DNA from: Polynucleobacter sp. UK-Mo-2m-Kol15
GTDB taxonomy: Bacteria; Pseudomonadota; Gammaproteobacteria; Burkholderiales; Burkholderiaceae
Direction of reading: 5' to 3'
Assembly: GCF_018881505.1 (NCBI RefSeq)
Contig: NZ_JACVQC010000001.1
Span: 434,001-498,000 of the forward strand
DNA length: 64,000 nucleotides
Shown: positions 51,547-59,554 of the stretch, in pieces
Numbering within the stretch: position 1 is the stretch's first letter
Layout of the letters: the number at the start of each line of letters is the position of its first letter
Made by a program: the position numbers and the translations under genes
The notes under the pieces: generated by a model
Seen by the model: only the letters and a program-made list of their open reading frames with translations
The model's database searches: none
Told to the model about the DNA's origin: nothing

Positions 51547-52500
51547 ATGCAAAACTATAACCGTCGTAAAAAAATCCTCATTACCGGTGGCGCTGGTTTC
51601 CTGGGGTCACATCTGACTGAAAAACTTCTTAAAGAGGATAATGAGGTCTTAGTGGTTGATAACTTTTTTACTGGTACTAAGCAAAACTTAGCCCATCTTT
51701 TGGGTAATCCCCATTTAGAAGTCATGCGTCATGATGTGACTTTTCCGCTGTATGTGGAAACGAATCAGATATATAACTTAGCATGCCCCGCTTCACCCGT
51801 GCATTATCAATACGATCCAGTTCAAACAACTAAGACGAGCGTACATGGCGCCATCAATATGCTCGGACTTGCTAAAAGAACCAGAGCTCGTATTTTGCAA
51901 GCATCTACCAGCGAGGTATATGGTGATCCGGAAGTGCACCCTCAACCAGAGGAATATTGGGGCAGAGTCAACCCGATTGGTATTCGTTCCTGCTATGACG
52001 AAGGCAAGCGTTGTGCGGAAACACTTTTTTTTGATTATCACCGTCAGCATCATTTAGATATTAAAGTTGTCCGTATCTTTAATACCTACGGACCTCGCAT
52101 GCATCCGAATGACGGGCGAGTAGTCAGCAACTTCATTGTCCAGGCATTGCAAGGTAAAGACATCACCATTTATGGCGATGGGCAGCAGACCCGAAGCTTT
52201 TGCTATGTGGATGACTTAATTGATGTCATGGTGAAGATGATGAACTCAGAGCAAGGTTTTACTGGTCCTGTGAATATTGGTAACCCAGGTGAGTTCACCA
52301 TGCTCGAGTTGGCCGAAACTGTTCTGAGGCTTTCGGGCAGTCAATCAAAGATCATTTATGAAGCCTTACCTTCAGATGATCCTAAGCAACGTCAACCCAA
52401 TATTGAGCTAGCAAAAGCTAAGCTTGGCTGGGAGCCAAAGGTAAATCTTGAGGATGGCCTAAAAGAGACTATTGCTTATTTTAGAGAATTGGTTTCTTAG
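51547..52500 (+). CDS. UDP-glucuronate decarboxylase (UDP-xylose synthase)
   Basis: Extended SDR, 317 residues, predicted to convert UDP-glucuronate to UDP-xylose. [21 protein letters not shown] is at the N-terminus (about 9-29, as contiguous blocks). [19 protein letters not shown] is near 77, and [17 protein letters not shown] near 117-133. The catalytic [17 protein letters not shown] is near 147, with the Tyr/Lys pair. [21 protein letters not shown] is near 176 (as blocks); this YGPRM/NDGRV pattern is typical of UXS. It lies just upstream of trmB, away from the rhamnose cluster. Confidence 0.88.
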   Translation: MQNYNRRKKILITGGAGFLGSHLTEKLLKEDNEVLVVDNFFTGTKQNLAHLLGNPHLEVMRHDVTFPLYVETNQIYNLACPASPVHYQYDPVQTTKTSVHGAINMLGLAKRTRARILQASTSEVYGDPEVHPQPEEYWGRVNPIGIRSCYDEGKRCAETLFFDYHRQHHLDIKVVRIFNTYGPRMHPNDGRVVSNFIVQALQGKDITIYGDGQQTRSFCYVDDLIDVMVKMMNSEQGFTGPVNIGNPGEFTMLELAETVLRLSGSQSKIIYEALPSDDPKQRQPNIELAKAKLGWEPKVNLEDGLKETIAYFRELVS

Positions 52501-52504
52501 GTTA

Positions 52505-53314
52505 ATGCAAGATAAATCTGAAAAGCATTTTCATCGTATTCGCTCTTTTGTTTTAAGGGCTGGTAGAACAACCGCTGGGCAGCAGCGTGCTATCGATGAT
52601 TTGGGTCCTCAGTTTTTACTGCCATTTCAAGAAACTGTTTTAGATTTGCAGCAAGCATTCAATGGCTCATCACACCCCAAGATATTAGAAATTGGTTTTG
52701 GTATGGGAGAGACTACGGCCAAAATCGCTGCATTTCGTTCCGCAGATGATTTCTTGGCGATTGAAGTCCATCCGCCCGGCGTGGGTGCCTTACTGAAGCT
52801 GATTGGCGAGAATAACCTCACCAATTTACGATTAATTCGTCATGATGCAGTTGAGGTATTGGAGAAGATGATTGCCCCCAATTCCTTGGATGGTATTCAT
52901 ATTTATTTTGCGGATCCTTGGCATAAGAAGCGTCATCATAAGCGTCGCTTGATTCAGGCGCAGTTCGTAAATTTATTAGCTTCTCGTTTAAAGTCTGGGG
53001 CTTATTTGCACCTTGCAACAGATTGGCACAACTATGCAGAGCAAATGCTCTTGGTACTCAATGCAGAGTCGGCACTAAGCAACACCTCTACTGAGCATAT
53101 TGAGCTTACTACTTTTGCAATTGAAGATGCATCAAGCCCACAAGAGTTAAAAGATGCAAATGAGTCAAAAGAATTTAGGCCAACATTGGAGCAGTTAAGT
53201 ACCCAGCATCCAGCATATGTAGAGAGACCAGCTTACAGGCCAATCACTAAATTTGAGAACCGGGGACTGAAGCTGGGTCACGGGGTATGGGATTTAGTCT
53301 ATAAGAAGAAATAG
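52505..53314 (+). CDS. trmB: tRNA (guanine-N(7)-)-methyltransferase
   Basis: Makes m7G46 in tRNA variable loops. From ATG 52505 the product is 269 residues. [18 protein letters not shown] is near 13-30, [17 protein letters not shown] (SAM site) near 63-79, [19 protein letters not shown] near 135-153 (family signature), and [14 protein letters not shown] near 179. The frame is open upstream to 52472 within the UXS gene, but the family start is [15 protein letters not shown]. It is followed by a strong terminator. Confidence 0.95.
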   Translation: MQDKSEKHFHRIRSFVLRAGRTTAGQQRAIDDLGPQFLLPFQETVLDLQQAFNGSSHPKILEIGFGMGETTAKIAAFRSADDFLAIEVHPPGVGALLKLIGENNLTNLRLIRHDAVEVLEKMIAPNSLDGIHIYFADPWHKKRHHKRRLIQAQFVNLLASRLKSGAYLHLATDWHNYAEQMLLVLNAESALSNTSTEHIELTTFAIEDASSPQELKDANESKEFRPTLEQLSTQHPAYVERPAYRPITKFENRGLKLGHGVWDLVYKKK

Positions 53315-53318
53315 GATA

Positions 53319-53349
53319 TAAATAAAGCCGCTTTAAGCGGCTTTATTTA
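53319..53349. terminator. Two-way intrinsic terminator between trmB and nusB
   Basis: A perfect inverted repeat centred at 53334: outer TAAATAAA / TTTATTTA, GC core GCCGC / GCGGC around TTTAA. The 15-base arms with A and T rich outsides can terminate trmB (plus) and nusB (minus) transcripts. Confidence 0.9.
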
Positions 53350-53389
53350 CGAGTTGAGCTATTTATAGACTTGCTAGTGGTTTTGGCTT

Positions 53390-53890
53390 TTAGCCGGCCT
53401 GCACCTCAGTACTTCGCAATTGTTGAGCTAGGAGGTCCAATACGCCATTGACATATTTATGCCCATCGGTGCCACCAAAGGTTTTGGCTAATTCGACGGC
53501 CTCATTGATAGCCACCTTGTACGGAACAGCTAAATCAATGGCAAGTTCGTAGGTGCCAATCAGAAGAGCGGCATGCTCTACTGGAGAGAGTTCATTAATG
53601 GGGCGATCTAGGGCTGGAGTGATAATGCCCTCTAATTCATCGGTGCGCTCTAATACGCCTGTAAAAATACCTTGGAATAAATCATGCTGGCAACGACGAA
53701 ACCCGGGGTCTTCAGCAAGCTGTTTAGCAATTGCTGCAGCGTTAGGAAGACTGCCAGCACGACGCATCACTAGGCTTTGGTAGACCCCCTGTAAAGCATA
53801 TTCACGTGCGCGACGACGTGGCGTGAGTGAGCGCTTTGGTGGGCTCGGCGGATTTTGCGCTGCCTGAGCACTGGGAGTATTTTTATTCAT
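53390..53890 (-). CDS. nusB: Transcription antitermination factor NusB
   Basis: RNA-binding partner of NusE (S10) in rRNA antitermination. The 166-residue helical protein has RRRAREYALQGVYQSLV (about 25-41), the family start, after a Pro/Lys-rich extension of about 20 residues. SPVEHAALLIGTYEL lies near 100-114, and AINEAVELAKTFGGTDGHKYVNGVLD near 124-149 (as contiguous blocks). It begins 8 bases after ribH, the usual ribH-nusB pairing. Confidence 0.96.
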   Translation of the reverse strand: MNKNTPSAQAAQNPPSPPKRSLTPRRRAREYALQGVYQSLVMRRAGSLPNAAAIAKQLAEDPGFRRCQHDLFQGIFTGVLERTDELEGIITPALDRPINELSPVEHAALLIGTYELAIDLAVPYKVAINEAVELAKTFGGTDGHKYVNGVLDLLAQQLRSTEVQAG

Positions 53891-53898
53891 TTGGTGAA

Positions 53899-54414
53899 TT
53901 ACTCTTCTGAAGACTTGATTTCAAAATCAATATCGGGAGTAAGCGCTAAAGCGAGATTGGCCATTTCAACAACTGCTCTTGCACAATCGGCACCTTTGAC
54001 CTGAGCTCGCACTTGGGCTTGCTCATCCGTTTCGCAGGTGAGGACACCGTTGGCGATAGGTAAACCAGATTCGAGGCAGATGCGGTTGATCCCAGCAGCT
54101 GATTCATTAGAGACCAATTCAAAGTGATATGTTTCACCACGAATAATGGCGCCCAGTGCAACCAGACCATCAAATTCACCCGTTTCAGCAAGTTTTTGCA
54201 GTGCGAATGGAATCTCTAATGCGCCGGGTACGGTAACTAATTTAATGTCTGCTTGAGATACGCCAAGTTTGATTAATTCCTCAATGCAGGCGGTAGTCAG
54301 GGCAACGCAATGCTCTTCATTAAAGCGCGCCTGCACAATACCTACGCGCAGATCTTGTCCGTTGAGATCGGTTGCGAGAACGCCTACTGCAGATTCTTCA
54401 TTGCTTGTATTCAT
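53899..54414 (-). CDS. ribH: 6,7-dimethyl-8-ribityllumazine synthase
   Basis: Condenses the pyrimidine intermediate with dihydroxybutanone phosphate in riboflavin synthesis. The 171-residue protein has [11 protein letters not shown] near 22-32, [14 protein letters not shown] near 63-76, GALIRGET-type motif [14 protein letters not shown] near 88-101 with the catalytic His, and [12 protein letters not shown] near 121. It lies 18 bases after ribBX and 8 before nusB, forming a ribBX-ribH-nusB unit on minus. Confidence 0.97.
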   Translation of the reverse strand: MNTSNEESAVGVLATDLNGQDLRVGIVQARFNEEHCVALTTACIEELIKLGVSQADIKLVTVPGALEIPFALQKLAETGEFDGLVALGAIIRGETYHFELVSNESAAGINRICLESGLPIANGVLTCETDEQAQVRAQVKGADCARAVVEMANLALALTPDIDFEIKSSEE

Positions 54415-54432
54415 GATATTTTTTGAGCTTAC

Positions 54433-55572
54433 TTATTGCTTGGATTCGAATGGGGTATAGCCAGTTACTTCAAGCTTATATCCCGAAAGGCTTGGAACTG
54501 GACTCGGGTTGGCAAGCAAACGCATTTTGCCAACACCGATATCTTTTAGAATTTGTGCGCCAATACCGTAGCTTCGGAAATCAGTTTTGCGTGCTAATGG
54601 TTTTTCTGCTGTCTTAGTAGGCGTGCCATTCAATTTATGAAACTGTGCCAACCAATCCGCATCATTTGGGGCAGCAATCCCAGATGCATTCAGAAGTACT
54701 GCTACTCCAGAAGGCGCAGCGGCTAGCTTTTGCAAAGCTTGCGCTAAGGGCCAAGAATGCGTGCTGACATCAGCGTCTAAGAAATCTAATACTGTCACGG
54801 GCTCATGAACGCGCACGAGAGTTTCTTCTGCCTCTAAAGGCTTGCCGTGAACCAGCGCTAAGTGCATGCAGGAGCTAGGGGTATCGCGGTAGATGATCCC
54901 GTGGAACTGACCCCATGGCGTATTGAATTTACGTTCGCCCTCCCGAACCACAATGCTTTCATGTTGGCTGCGGTATTGAATGAGGTCGGCGATGCTACCA
55001 ATTTTTAATTGATGTTCTTTTGCAAACTCTAGTAAATCAGGCAATCGTGCCATGCTGCCATCATCTTTCATGATTTCGCAAATCACGGCAGTGGGTGAGC
55101 AACCAGCCATAGCTGCTAAATCACATCCAGCCTCTGTATGGCCAGAGCGGATCAAGACGCCACCAGGCTGAGCCATCAATGGAAAGATGTGACCCGGCTG
55201 AACTAGATCATTTGGTTTTGCATTTGCGGCAACTGCCGTCTTGATAGTGTGTGCACGATCTGCTGCTGAGATCCCGGTAGTAACGCCACTTGCTGCCTCG
55301 ATAGAGACGGTGAAATTAGTACCCATCGAGGTACCGTTATCCCTGACCATTAGAGGTAGATTAATTTGTTGGCAGCGTTCACGAGTCAAGGTAAGGCAAA
55401 TTAAGCCGCGACCATGCTTGGCCATGAAATTGACAGCCTCAGCAGTGACATGGTCGGCAGCTAGGACCAAGTCACCTTCATTCTCACGATCTTCTTCATC
55501 GACCAGGATGACCATGTTGCCAGCTTTTAGCTCAGCAACGATTTCTTCTGTGGAGGCCAGGGTATTTTGCAT
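54433..55572 (-). CDS. ribB: RibB with degenerate RibA-like domain (RibBX type)
   Basis: The N-terminal domain (about 1-200) is a full 3,4-dihydroxy-2-butanone 4-phosphate synthase: VDEEDRENEGDLVLAAD (acid/metal site) near 24-40, FMAKHGRGLICL, and RSGHTEAGCDLAAMAG near 146. The C-terminal about 170 residues align with GTP cyclohydrolase II by position (the VRVHEP turn), but the zinc-binding Cys set (CxxG...CxC) is absent; the region reads RVHEPVTVLDFLDADVSTHSW. This fits the RibBX variants described in proteobacteria, where the RibX part lacks cyclohydrolase activity. A separate ribA would then be needed elsewhere. No FMN riboswitch was seen upstream. Confidence 0.9.
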   Translation of the reverse strand: MQNTLASTEEIVAELKAGNMVILVDEEDRENEGDLVLAADHVTAEAVNFMAKHGRGLICLTLTRERCQQINLPLMVRDNGTSMGTNFTVSIEAASGVTTGISAADRAHTIKTAVAANAKPNDLVQPGHIFPLMAQPGGVLIRSGHTEAGCDLAAMAGCSPTAVICEIMKDDGSMARLPDLLEFAKEHQLKIGSIADLIQYRSQHESIVVREGERKFNTPWGQFHGIIYRDTPSSCMHLALVHGKPLEAEETLVRVHEPVTVLDFLDADVSTHSWPLAQALQKLAAAPSGVAVLLNASGIAAPNDADWLAQFHKLNGTPTKTAEKPLARKTDFRSYGIGAQILKDIGVGKMRLLANPSPVPSLSGYKLEVTGYTPFESKQ

Positions 55573-55715
55573 AGCCTTCTATTTTAAGCTGAGGAGGGGA
55601 TTTTAGGCTTTGGTCTCAGATCTTGCCGAAAATATTGGTGCAATATCCAGCTTTTCTGACGAGGAGCATCTACGAAGGGCCTATTTTTAGGTCACTAATC
55701 TCGAGAAAATGAGCT

Positions 55716-56054
55716 GTGCCTTCCTCAACTCAACAATCCCTCAGCGAATTTAATTTCAGTAAGCAAGCGAATGGATTCATTTTATTGGAGGTTTTGGTGG
55801 CGATGGGTCTGATCGCAAGCGGTTGGATGGTCTTGAGCAATACCTACCAGGGAATGATTTTGCGCTTAGGTCAAGTAGCGGAGAGAGGGGTAGCGTTAAG
55901 AAAGGTCATGGATCAGCATGAGCTAGCGATATTGACTGCTACGCAGTTAAGTCATTCAAACCAAATATCTCGAAAGTTAGCAGATGAACCTACTGGAATG
56001 TCTCGTCGGACTCGCCCTGTCCCTGATGTTAGTCGCACCACTCATAAAAAATAG
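55716..56054 (+). CDS. PilV-like minor pilin/pseudopilin
   Basis: A 112-residue protein with a type III prepilin signal: leader of about 20 residues ending in Gly, then FILLEVLVAMGLIASGWMVLS with Glu at +5, cut by prepilin peptidase. The start is GTG at 55716. The rest is short for PilV and its C-terminus (SRRTRPVPDVSRTTHKK) looks unlike a pilin. The last 71 bases overlap the next gene in another frame. It probably primes type IV pilus or type II-like assembly with the following three genes. Confidence 0.78.
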   Translation: MPSSTQQSLSEFNFSKQANGFILLEVLVAMGLIASGWMVLSNTYQGMILRLGQVAERGVALRKVMDQHELAILTATQLSHSNQISRKLADEPTGMSRRTRPVPDVSRTTHKK

Positions 56055-56610
56055 TGGTGAATTGATCAGTAAGCAAATTCAGCAGGAGAAATCTCAATCG
56101 CTTTCTGTTGAAGCAGATCGTGCACTAGAATTAATGGGACGTGCTATTCGTATGGCGGGCTATCGAAATGCCCAATCTTTTAATAAGTCTGCAAAAAAAG
56201 ATTACTCTGCAAATGAATATATTCAGATTGAGAGACACCGTGGATATCAAGGATCAGATTCACTTCTAGTGAAACATGAAATTTCTCGAGGAGTGGACTT
56301 TGATTGCATTGGTAATGCTTTGTCAAAGGAGCGAACTAAAAATAATTTAGCCCATCAAGGATTTTTAGTTGAACGACAAGCATCGGCATCAAAAGGTATG
56401 AAGGTCAATGGCGGTTCGTTAATCTGTCAATCACTTGATCGGCAAGGGCGCATTCAAAACACTACCTTGATGAATGGCGTTAATCATCTCTCCTTTGAGG
56501 CTCTCCCAGCAAGTATTGGCAAGGCTTTCAGGATTAAGCTGGTGATGACTGATGGCGGATTCATTCATCGAGAGTTTGAGCGCACCTTTGTCACTCGTAA
56601 TCTATTGTGA
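55984..56610 (+). CDS. PilW-like minor pilin lacking a leader peptide
   Basis: A 208-residue protein that starts directly at what would be the mature pilin N-terminus: MNLLECLVGLALSLMLVAPLI, with Glu5 of the mature form present. There is no leader or Gly(-1); an in-frame TAG lies two codons upstream (55978-55980). PilW-like features include RALELMGRAIRMAGYRNAQ near 46-64, which fits the family (R-x-AIRxAGY). It overlaps the PilV-like gene by 71 bases. It may be non-processed, degenerate, or affected by a sequence or frame change. Confidence 0.75.
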   Translation: MNLLECLVGLALSLMLVAPLIKNSGELISKQIQQEKSQSLSVEADRALELMGRAIRMAGYRNAQSFNKSAKKDYSANEYIQIERHRGYQGSDSLLVKHEISRGVDFDCIGNALSKERTKNNLAHQGFLVERQASASKGMKVNGGSLICQSLDRQGRIQNTTLMNGVNHLSFEALPASIGKAFRIKLVMTDGGFIHREFERTFVTRNLL

Positions 56611-56936
56611 TTATTGCTTGGGTCTTATCCCTACTGACACTACTCTCCATGCTAGCCGTTCAATTGGAGCGCTTAGTTGCGCTTGAGCTATTAAGCGTCA
56701 ATACTATCGCGCAATCTCACCAAGGATTTATGACGGCTGAAAAAGAAATTCTTGCGTGCGAGAAACATCTTTCAAATACTGCAGTCTTATCAAATTCTAC
56801 TTGCCATATACAGTCTGCTGGAAAAAATCTTTGGCTAATATCGAGCACTTCAAAACCTAGCTTAGAGATTTTGGTGTTCATGGATGAAAAAATACAGAGC
56901 CCTTATCGAATTAATTGGCGGCAGAAATTTGAATAA
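56607..56936 (+). CDS. Short PilX-like pilus-associated protein
   Basis: A 109-residue protein with an N-terminal hydrophobic helix (IIAWVLSLLTLLSMLAVQL, 2-20) and a soluble remainder. The GTG start overlaps the PilW-like stop (GTGA), so translation is probably coupled. The context suggests the PilX slot of the fimT-pilV-pilW-pilX cluster. No prepilin leader or Glu+5 can be seen, and the protein is short. Assignment rests mainly on position; alone it would be a hypothetical protein. Confidence 0.55.
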   Translation: MIIAWVLSLLTLLSMLAVQLERLVALELLSVNTIAQSHQGFMTAEKEILACEKHLSNTAVLSNSTCHIQSAGKNLWLISSTSKPSLEILVFMDEKIQSPYRINWRQKFE

Positions 56937-57477
56937 GCAAGATGAAGGCTATAGCTTATTGGAGTTAATGGCTGTGGTGCTTATCATCGCCATGATTGCA
57001 ATATCTACATTACCTCTATTGCATGAGCAAATGGCCGCACGAGAAATTGACATTATTGCTAGACGCTTTATTGCGCATGCTCAGTTTGCTAGGGCTCAAG
57101 CATTTAGTCTGGGTATACCTGTGCGTATTACTCCATTGCATGGGGGTCTGTGGGAAGAGGGTTGGGTAGTTCAAAGCGTTTGTAATGATGCTCAAGCAAA
57201 CTTTCACTGCATTGAGCGACAGTGGATTTCTCAGGGTGATCTTGGCAGGGTGTACTTCAGGGGTGGGGGTAAACAGTTCATTGACCCCCATACATCTCAG
57301 AGGGGGATTTTGTTTAATGCGGCTGGGGCTGCAAAAACAACATATGGTGGTTTTGTGGCTAATCGCCTGATTTTGGGTCACGACCGAGATTCTCGGCTTG
57401 AGAGGCAGCTGATATTGGGCAGCGGGGGTCGCTGGAGAATTTGTGACCCTAGTAAGGACCCAAAAGCCTGTAAGTAG
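56884..57477 (+). CDS. GspH/FimT-family pseudopilin
   Basis: A 197-residue pseudopilin. The prepilin motif is EGYSLLELMAVVLIIAMIAIS, cleavage after Gly with Glu at +5. The GspH/FimT body follows (AREIDIIARRFIAHAQFARAQAFSLGIPVRI, near 50-80 as contiguous blocks), with the typical end GSGGRWRICDP. ATG 56884 gives a 22-residue leader and overlaps the previous gene by 53 bases; TTG 56929 would give a 7-residue leader (NKQDEG) and an 8-base overlap. Both are plausible. It starts type IV pilus-like filaments together with the PilV/W/X-like proteins. Confidence 0.85.
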   Translation: MKKYRALIELIGGRNLNKQDEGYSLLELMAVVLIIAMIAISTLPLLHEQMAAREIDIIARRFIAHAQFARAQAFSLGIPVRITPLHGGLWEEGWVVQSVCNDAQANFHCIERQWISQGDLGRVYFRGGGKQFIDPHTSQRGILFNAAGAAKTTYGGFVANRLILGHDRDSRLERQLILGSGGRWRICDPSKDPKACK

Positions 57478-57524
57478 TCTGCGTAAATTTGCTGCATCTG
57501 GCCACAATCGGTTTTAATAGACCC

Positions 57525-58640
57525 ATGTACACCGCAGCTGACCATCAATTTATGGGCCAGGCAATCGCCGAGGCTCAAAATTCCCTTTACTTATCCAACC
57601 CCAATCCACGGGTGGGATGTGTCATTGTTAAAAATGGAGCACTTATTGGGCGCGGATGCACTCAACGGGTGGGCGGTCCTCATGCTGAGGTGCAGGCCTT
57701 GGCGGATGCGAGGGCTCATGGTTTTGATCCTACTGGATCAACGGTATATGTCACCTTAGAGCCCTGTAATCACACTGGTAGAACGCCGCCTTGTGTCGAT
57801 GCCTTAATTGCGGCTAAGCCAGCCACGGTGATTGTGGCGATGTCAGATCCCAATCCCTTGGTGGGTGGTAAGGGGCTTGAGCGATTAAAGGCCGCAGGGA
57901 TTGAGGTGCAGTGTGGCTTATTGGAGTCTGAAGCTCAAGCACTCAATCGAGGATTTATTTCAAGGATGACTCGAGGCTTGCCCTGGGTTCGCATCAAGAT
58001 CGCTGCTAGCTTAGATGGCAAGACAGCTTTGCCCAATGGCCAGAGTCAATGGATCACTGGTCCTTTAGCTAGGGCAGATGGTCATCACTGGCGCGCTCAA
58101 GCCTGCGCGATATTGAGTGGGGTGGGTACCGTTAAAGAGGATGATCCCAGTCTGAATGTCCGAGATGTCAAGACTGACAGGCAGCCCTGGAGAATTGTTG
58201 TGGATTCCAAGCTAGAGACGCCGCTTAAGGCTAAGGTATTGAGTAATCCCCAGGCATCCGGCGTGATTTTAGTTTGCGCTTCATTAGATTCTCGTGAGAG
58301 CCAAGACAAGGCAAAAGCATTTGAAGCTCTTGGTGTTGAAGTCATTGCAATGGCCAATGCAAATAGCAAAGTAGATTTACCAAAACTCTTTGCCTATTTA
58401 GCGCAAGAGCGGCATATGAATGAAATCCATGTTGAGGCGGGATTTAAATTGAATGGGTCCTTGCTGAGAGAGGATTGCGTAGATGAGTTATTACTCTATT
58501 ACGCACCTTTCTTTGTGGGTGAGGGCATTGGTATGGCCAACATCTCGCCATTGACAGCTTTGGATCTACGTCAAGATTGGCAAATCATCGATCAAGCTCT
58601 GTTTGGTTCAGATCTGCGGTTGCGTCTGAGTAAGAAATAA
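57525..58640 (+). CDS. ribD: Bifunctional diaminohydroxyphosphoribosylaminopyrimidine deaminase / 5-amino-6-(5-phosphoribosylamino)uracil reductase
   Basis: Second and third steps of riboflavin synthesis. From ATG 57525 the product is 371 residues. The deaminase domain has NPNPRVGCVIVKNG near 24-37, the zinc-binding HAEVQAL near 52, and LEPCNHTGRTPPCVDALI near 80-97. The reductase domain starts near 150 (RIKIAASLDGKTALPNGQSQWIT, as contiguous blocks), with HVEAGFKLNGSLL near 302. The frame is open to 57489, but MYTAADHQFM is the family start. ribE follows 54 bases later. Confidence 0.96.
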   Translation: MYTAADHQFMGQAIAEAQNSLYLSNPNPRVGCVIVKNGALIGRGCTQRVGGPHAEVQALADARAHGFDPTGSTVYVTLEPCNHTGRTPPCVDALIAAKPATVIVAMSDPNPLVGGKGLERLKAAGIEVQCGLLESEAQALNRGFISRMTRGLPWVRIKIAASLDGKTALPNGQSQWITGPLARADGHHWRAQACAILSGVGTVKEDDPSLNVRDVKTDRQPWRIVVDSKLETPLKAKVLSNPQASGVILVCASLDSRESQDKAKAFEALGVEVIAMANANSKVDLPKLFAYLAQERHMNEIHVEAGFKLNGSLLREDCVDELLLYYAPFFVGEGIGMANISPLTALDLRQDWQIIDQALFGSDLRLRLSKK

Positions 58641-58694
58641 CGCAGTAGAAGTAACAATTCATCAAATTACAAAATACCTTTTAAAGATCTCACT

Positions 58695-59312
58695 ATGTTT
58701 ACTGGAATCATTACTGCAGTTGGTCAAATCAAAAGCGCCCAAGCTAAGGGTGATGGCATGTACTTAGTAGTCGAAGTACCTTCTGGCTATCTGGATGATG
58801 TTGTGTTGGGTGACAGTATTGCTATTCAGGGGGCCTGTATGACCGCCACTGAATTGACTAGCAATACTTTTGCTTTAGACATTTCCCGTGAGTCCTTAAA
58901 CAAGACGATGGGTTTGGACAAAGTTGGCCCGGTGAATTTAGAAAAAGCTTTGCGATTAAATGATCGCTTAGGTGGGCACTTAGTGAGTGGGCACGTTGAT
59001 GGGGTTGGCAAGGTGTCGTACTTTGCAGCCGTGGCACAAGATGCTTATGGCTCCTGGCTATTACAGATCGAGGCTCCAAAAAACTTAGCACAATTTTTGG
59101 CCTACAAAGGATCCATTGTGGTTAATGGCGTTTCATTAACGGTAAACAAAACGCAAGATACTAAAGATGCTTGCCTAGTAGACATCAACATCATTCCCCA
59201 TACGCTGGAGAACACAACCCTAGGAACGCTAAAGCAGGGTGATGCGGTTAATCTGGAAGTGGATTTAATTGCACGTTATGTAGCGCGGATGATGGAAGTT
59301 CATCCACAGTAA
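58695..59312 (+). CDS. ribE: Riboflavin synthase, alpha subunit
   Basis: Dismutation of two lumazine molecules to riboflavin. The 205-residue protein has MFTGIITAVGQIKSA at the start and two lumazine-binding repeats. The first has DISRESLNKT near 60-69 and LGGHLVSGHVDGVG near 93-106. The second has GSIVVNGVSLTVNK near 138-151 and PHTLENTTLG near 168-177. Stop at 59310-59312 is immediately followed by the stop codon of the relE-like fragment on minus. Confidence 0.96.
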   Translation: MFTGIITAVGQIKSAQAKGDGMYLVVEVPSGYLDDVVLGDSIAIQGACMTATELTSNTFALDISRESLNKTMGLDKVGPVNLEKALRLNDRLGGHLVSGHVDGVGKVSYFAAVAQDAYGSWLLQIEAPKNLAQFLAYKGSIVVNGVSLTVNKTQDTKDACLVDINIIPHTLENTTLGTLKQGDAVNLEVDLIARYVARMMEVHPQ

Positions 59313-59462
59313 CTATTTTCTTTTACTAGCTTCTTTATAAACAGCCGATTGATTTCGCTTGCCAATTGCAATAATGAGAACGACAAGTCTGTAGTCTATA
59401 ACTTCATCAACCAGTCTATAGTCTATTGTCGCCAGTTTTAGCATGAATGGTTTGTGTGATTG
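59313..59462 (-). pseudogene. C-terminal fragment of a RelE-type toxin gene
   Basis: A 49-codon minus-strand reading frame (stop at 59313-59315; an in-frame TGA marks its upstream limit). It encodes KLATIDYRLVDEVIDYRLVV, followed by LIIAIGKRNQSAVYKEASKRK. This aligns well by eye with the end of E. coli RelE (IKLRSSGYRLVYQVIDEKVV, then VFVISVGKRERSEVYSEAVKR). Only about the last half of a RelE protein is present; the N-terminal half and any RelB antitoxin are missing. ATG at 59444 could start a 43-residue peptide, but I interpret it as decayed. Its 3' end touches the ribE stop. Confidence 0.75.
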
Positions 59463-59463
59463 T

Positions 59464-59499
59464 CATAATAAAATGCCCATAATTTAGTGCGTTATTATG
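59464..59499. repeat. Inverted repeat next to the relE remnant
   Basis: CATAATAA / TTATTATG (59464-59471 and 59492-59499) is a perfect 8-base inverted repeat with a 20-base spacer in AT-rich DNA. It lies just upstream (minus sense) of the relE fragment, downstream of queC. It could be a leftover toxin-antitoxin operator, a weak terminator, or chance. The remaining stretch to 59554 shows nothing else. Confidence 0.4.
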
Positions 59500-59554
59500 T
59501 GTTTTTTATAAAAATTCAAACCTTTTTCTGGGCATGGGTTAACTCGGCTTTGGA

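Noticed and set aside
55241-55606. 121-codon plus ORF
   Set aside because: Antisense to the RibB domain; basic, Ser/Arg-rich shadow.
55573-55715. Possible FMN riboswitch upstream of ribBX
   Set aside because: The conserved RFN sequence blocks could not be found in the short divergent gap.
57016-57507. 163-codon minus ORF
   Set aside because: Antisense to the FimT-like gene; the plus strand carries a clear prepilin signal.
59470-59500. Possible dif/XerCD-like site
   Set aside because: Only loose resemblance to the 28-base dif pattern; arms do not match and there is no integrated element.
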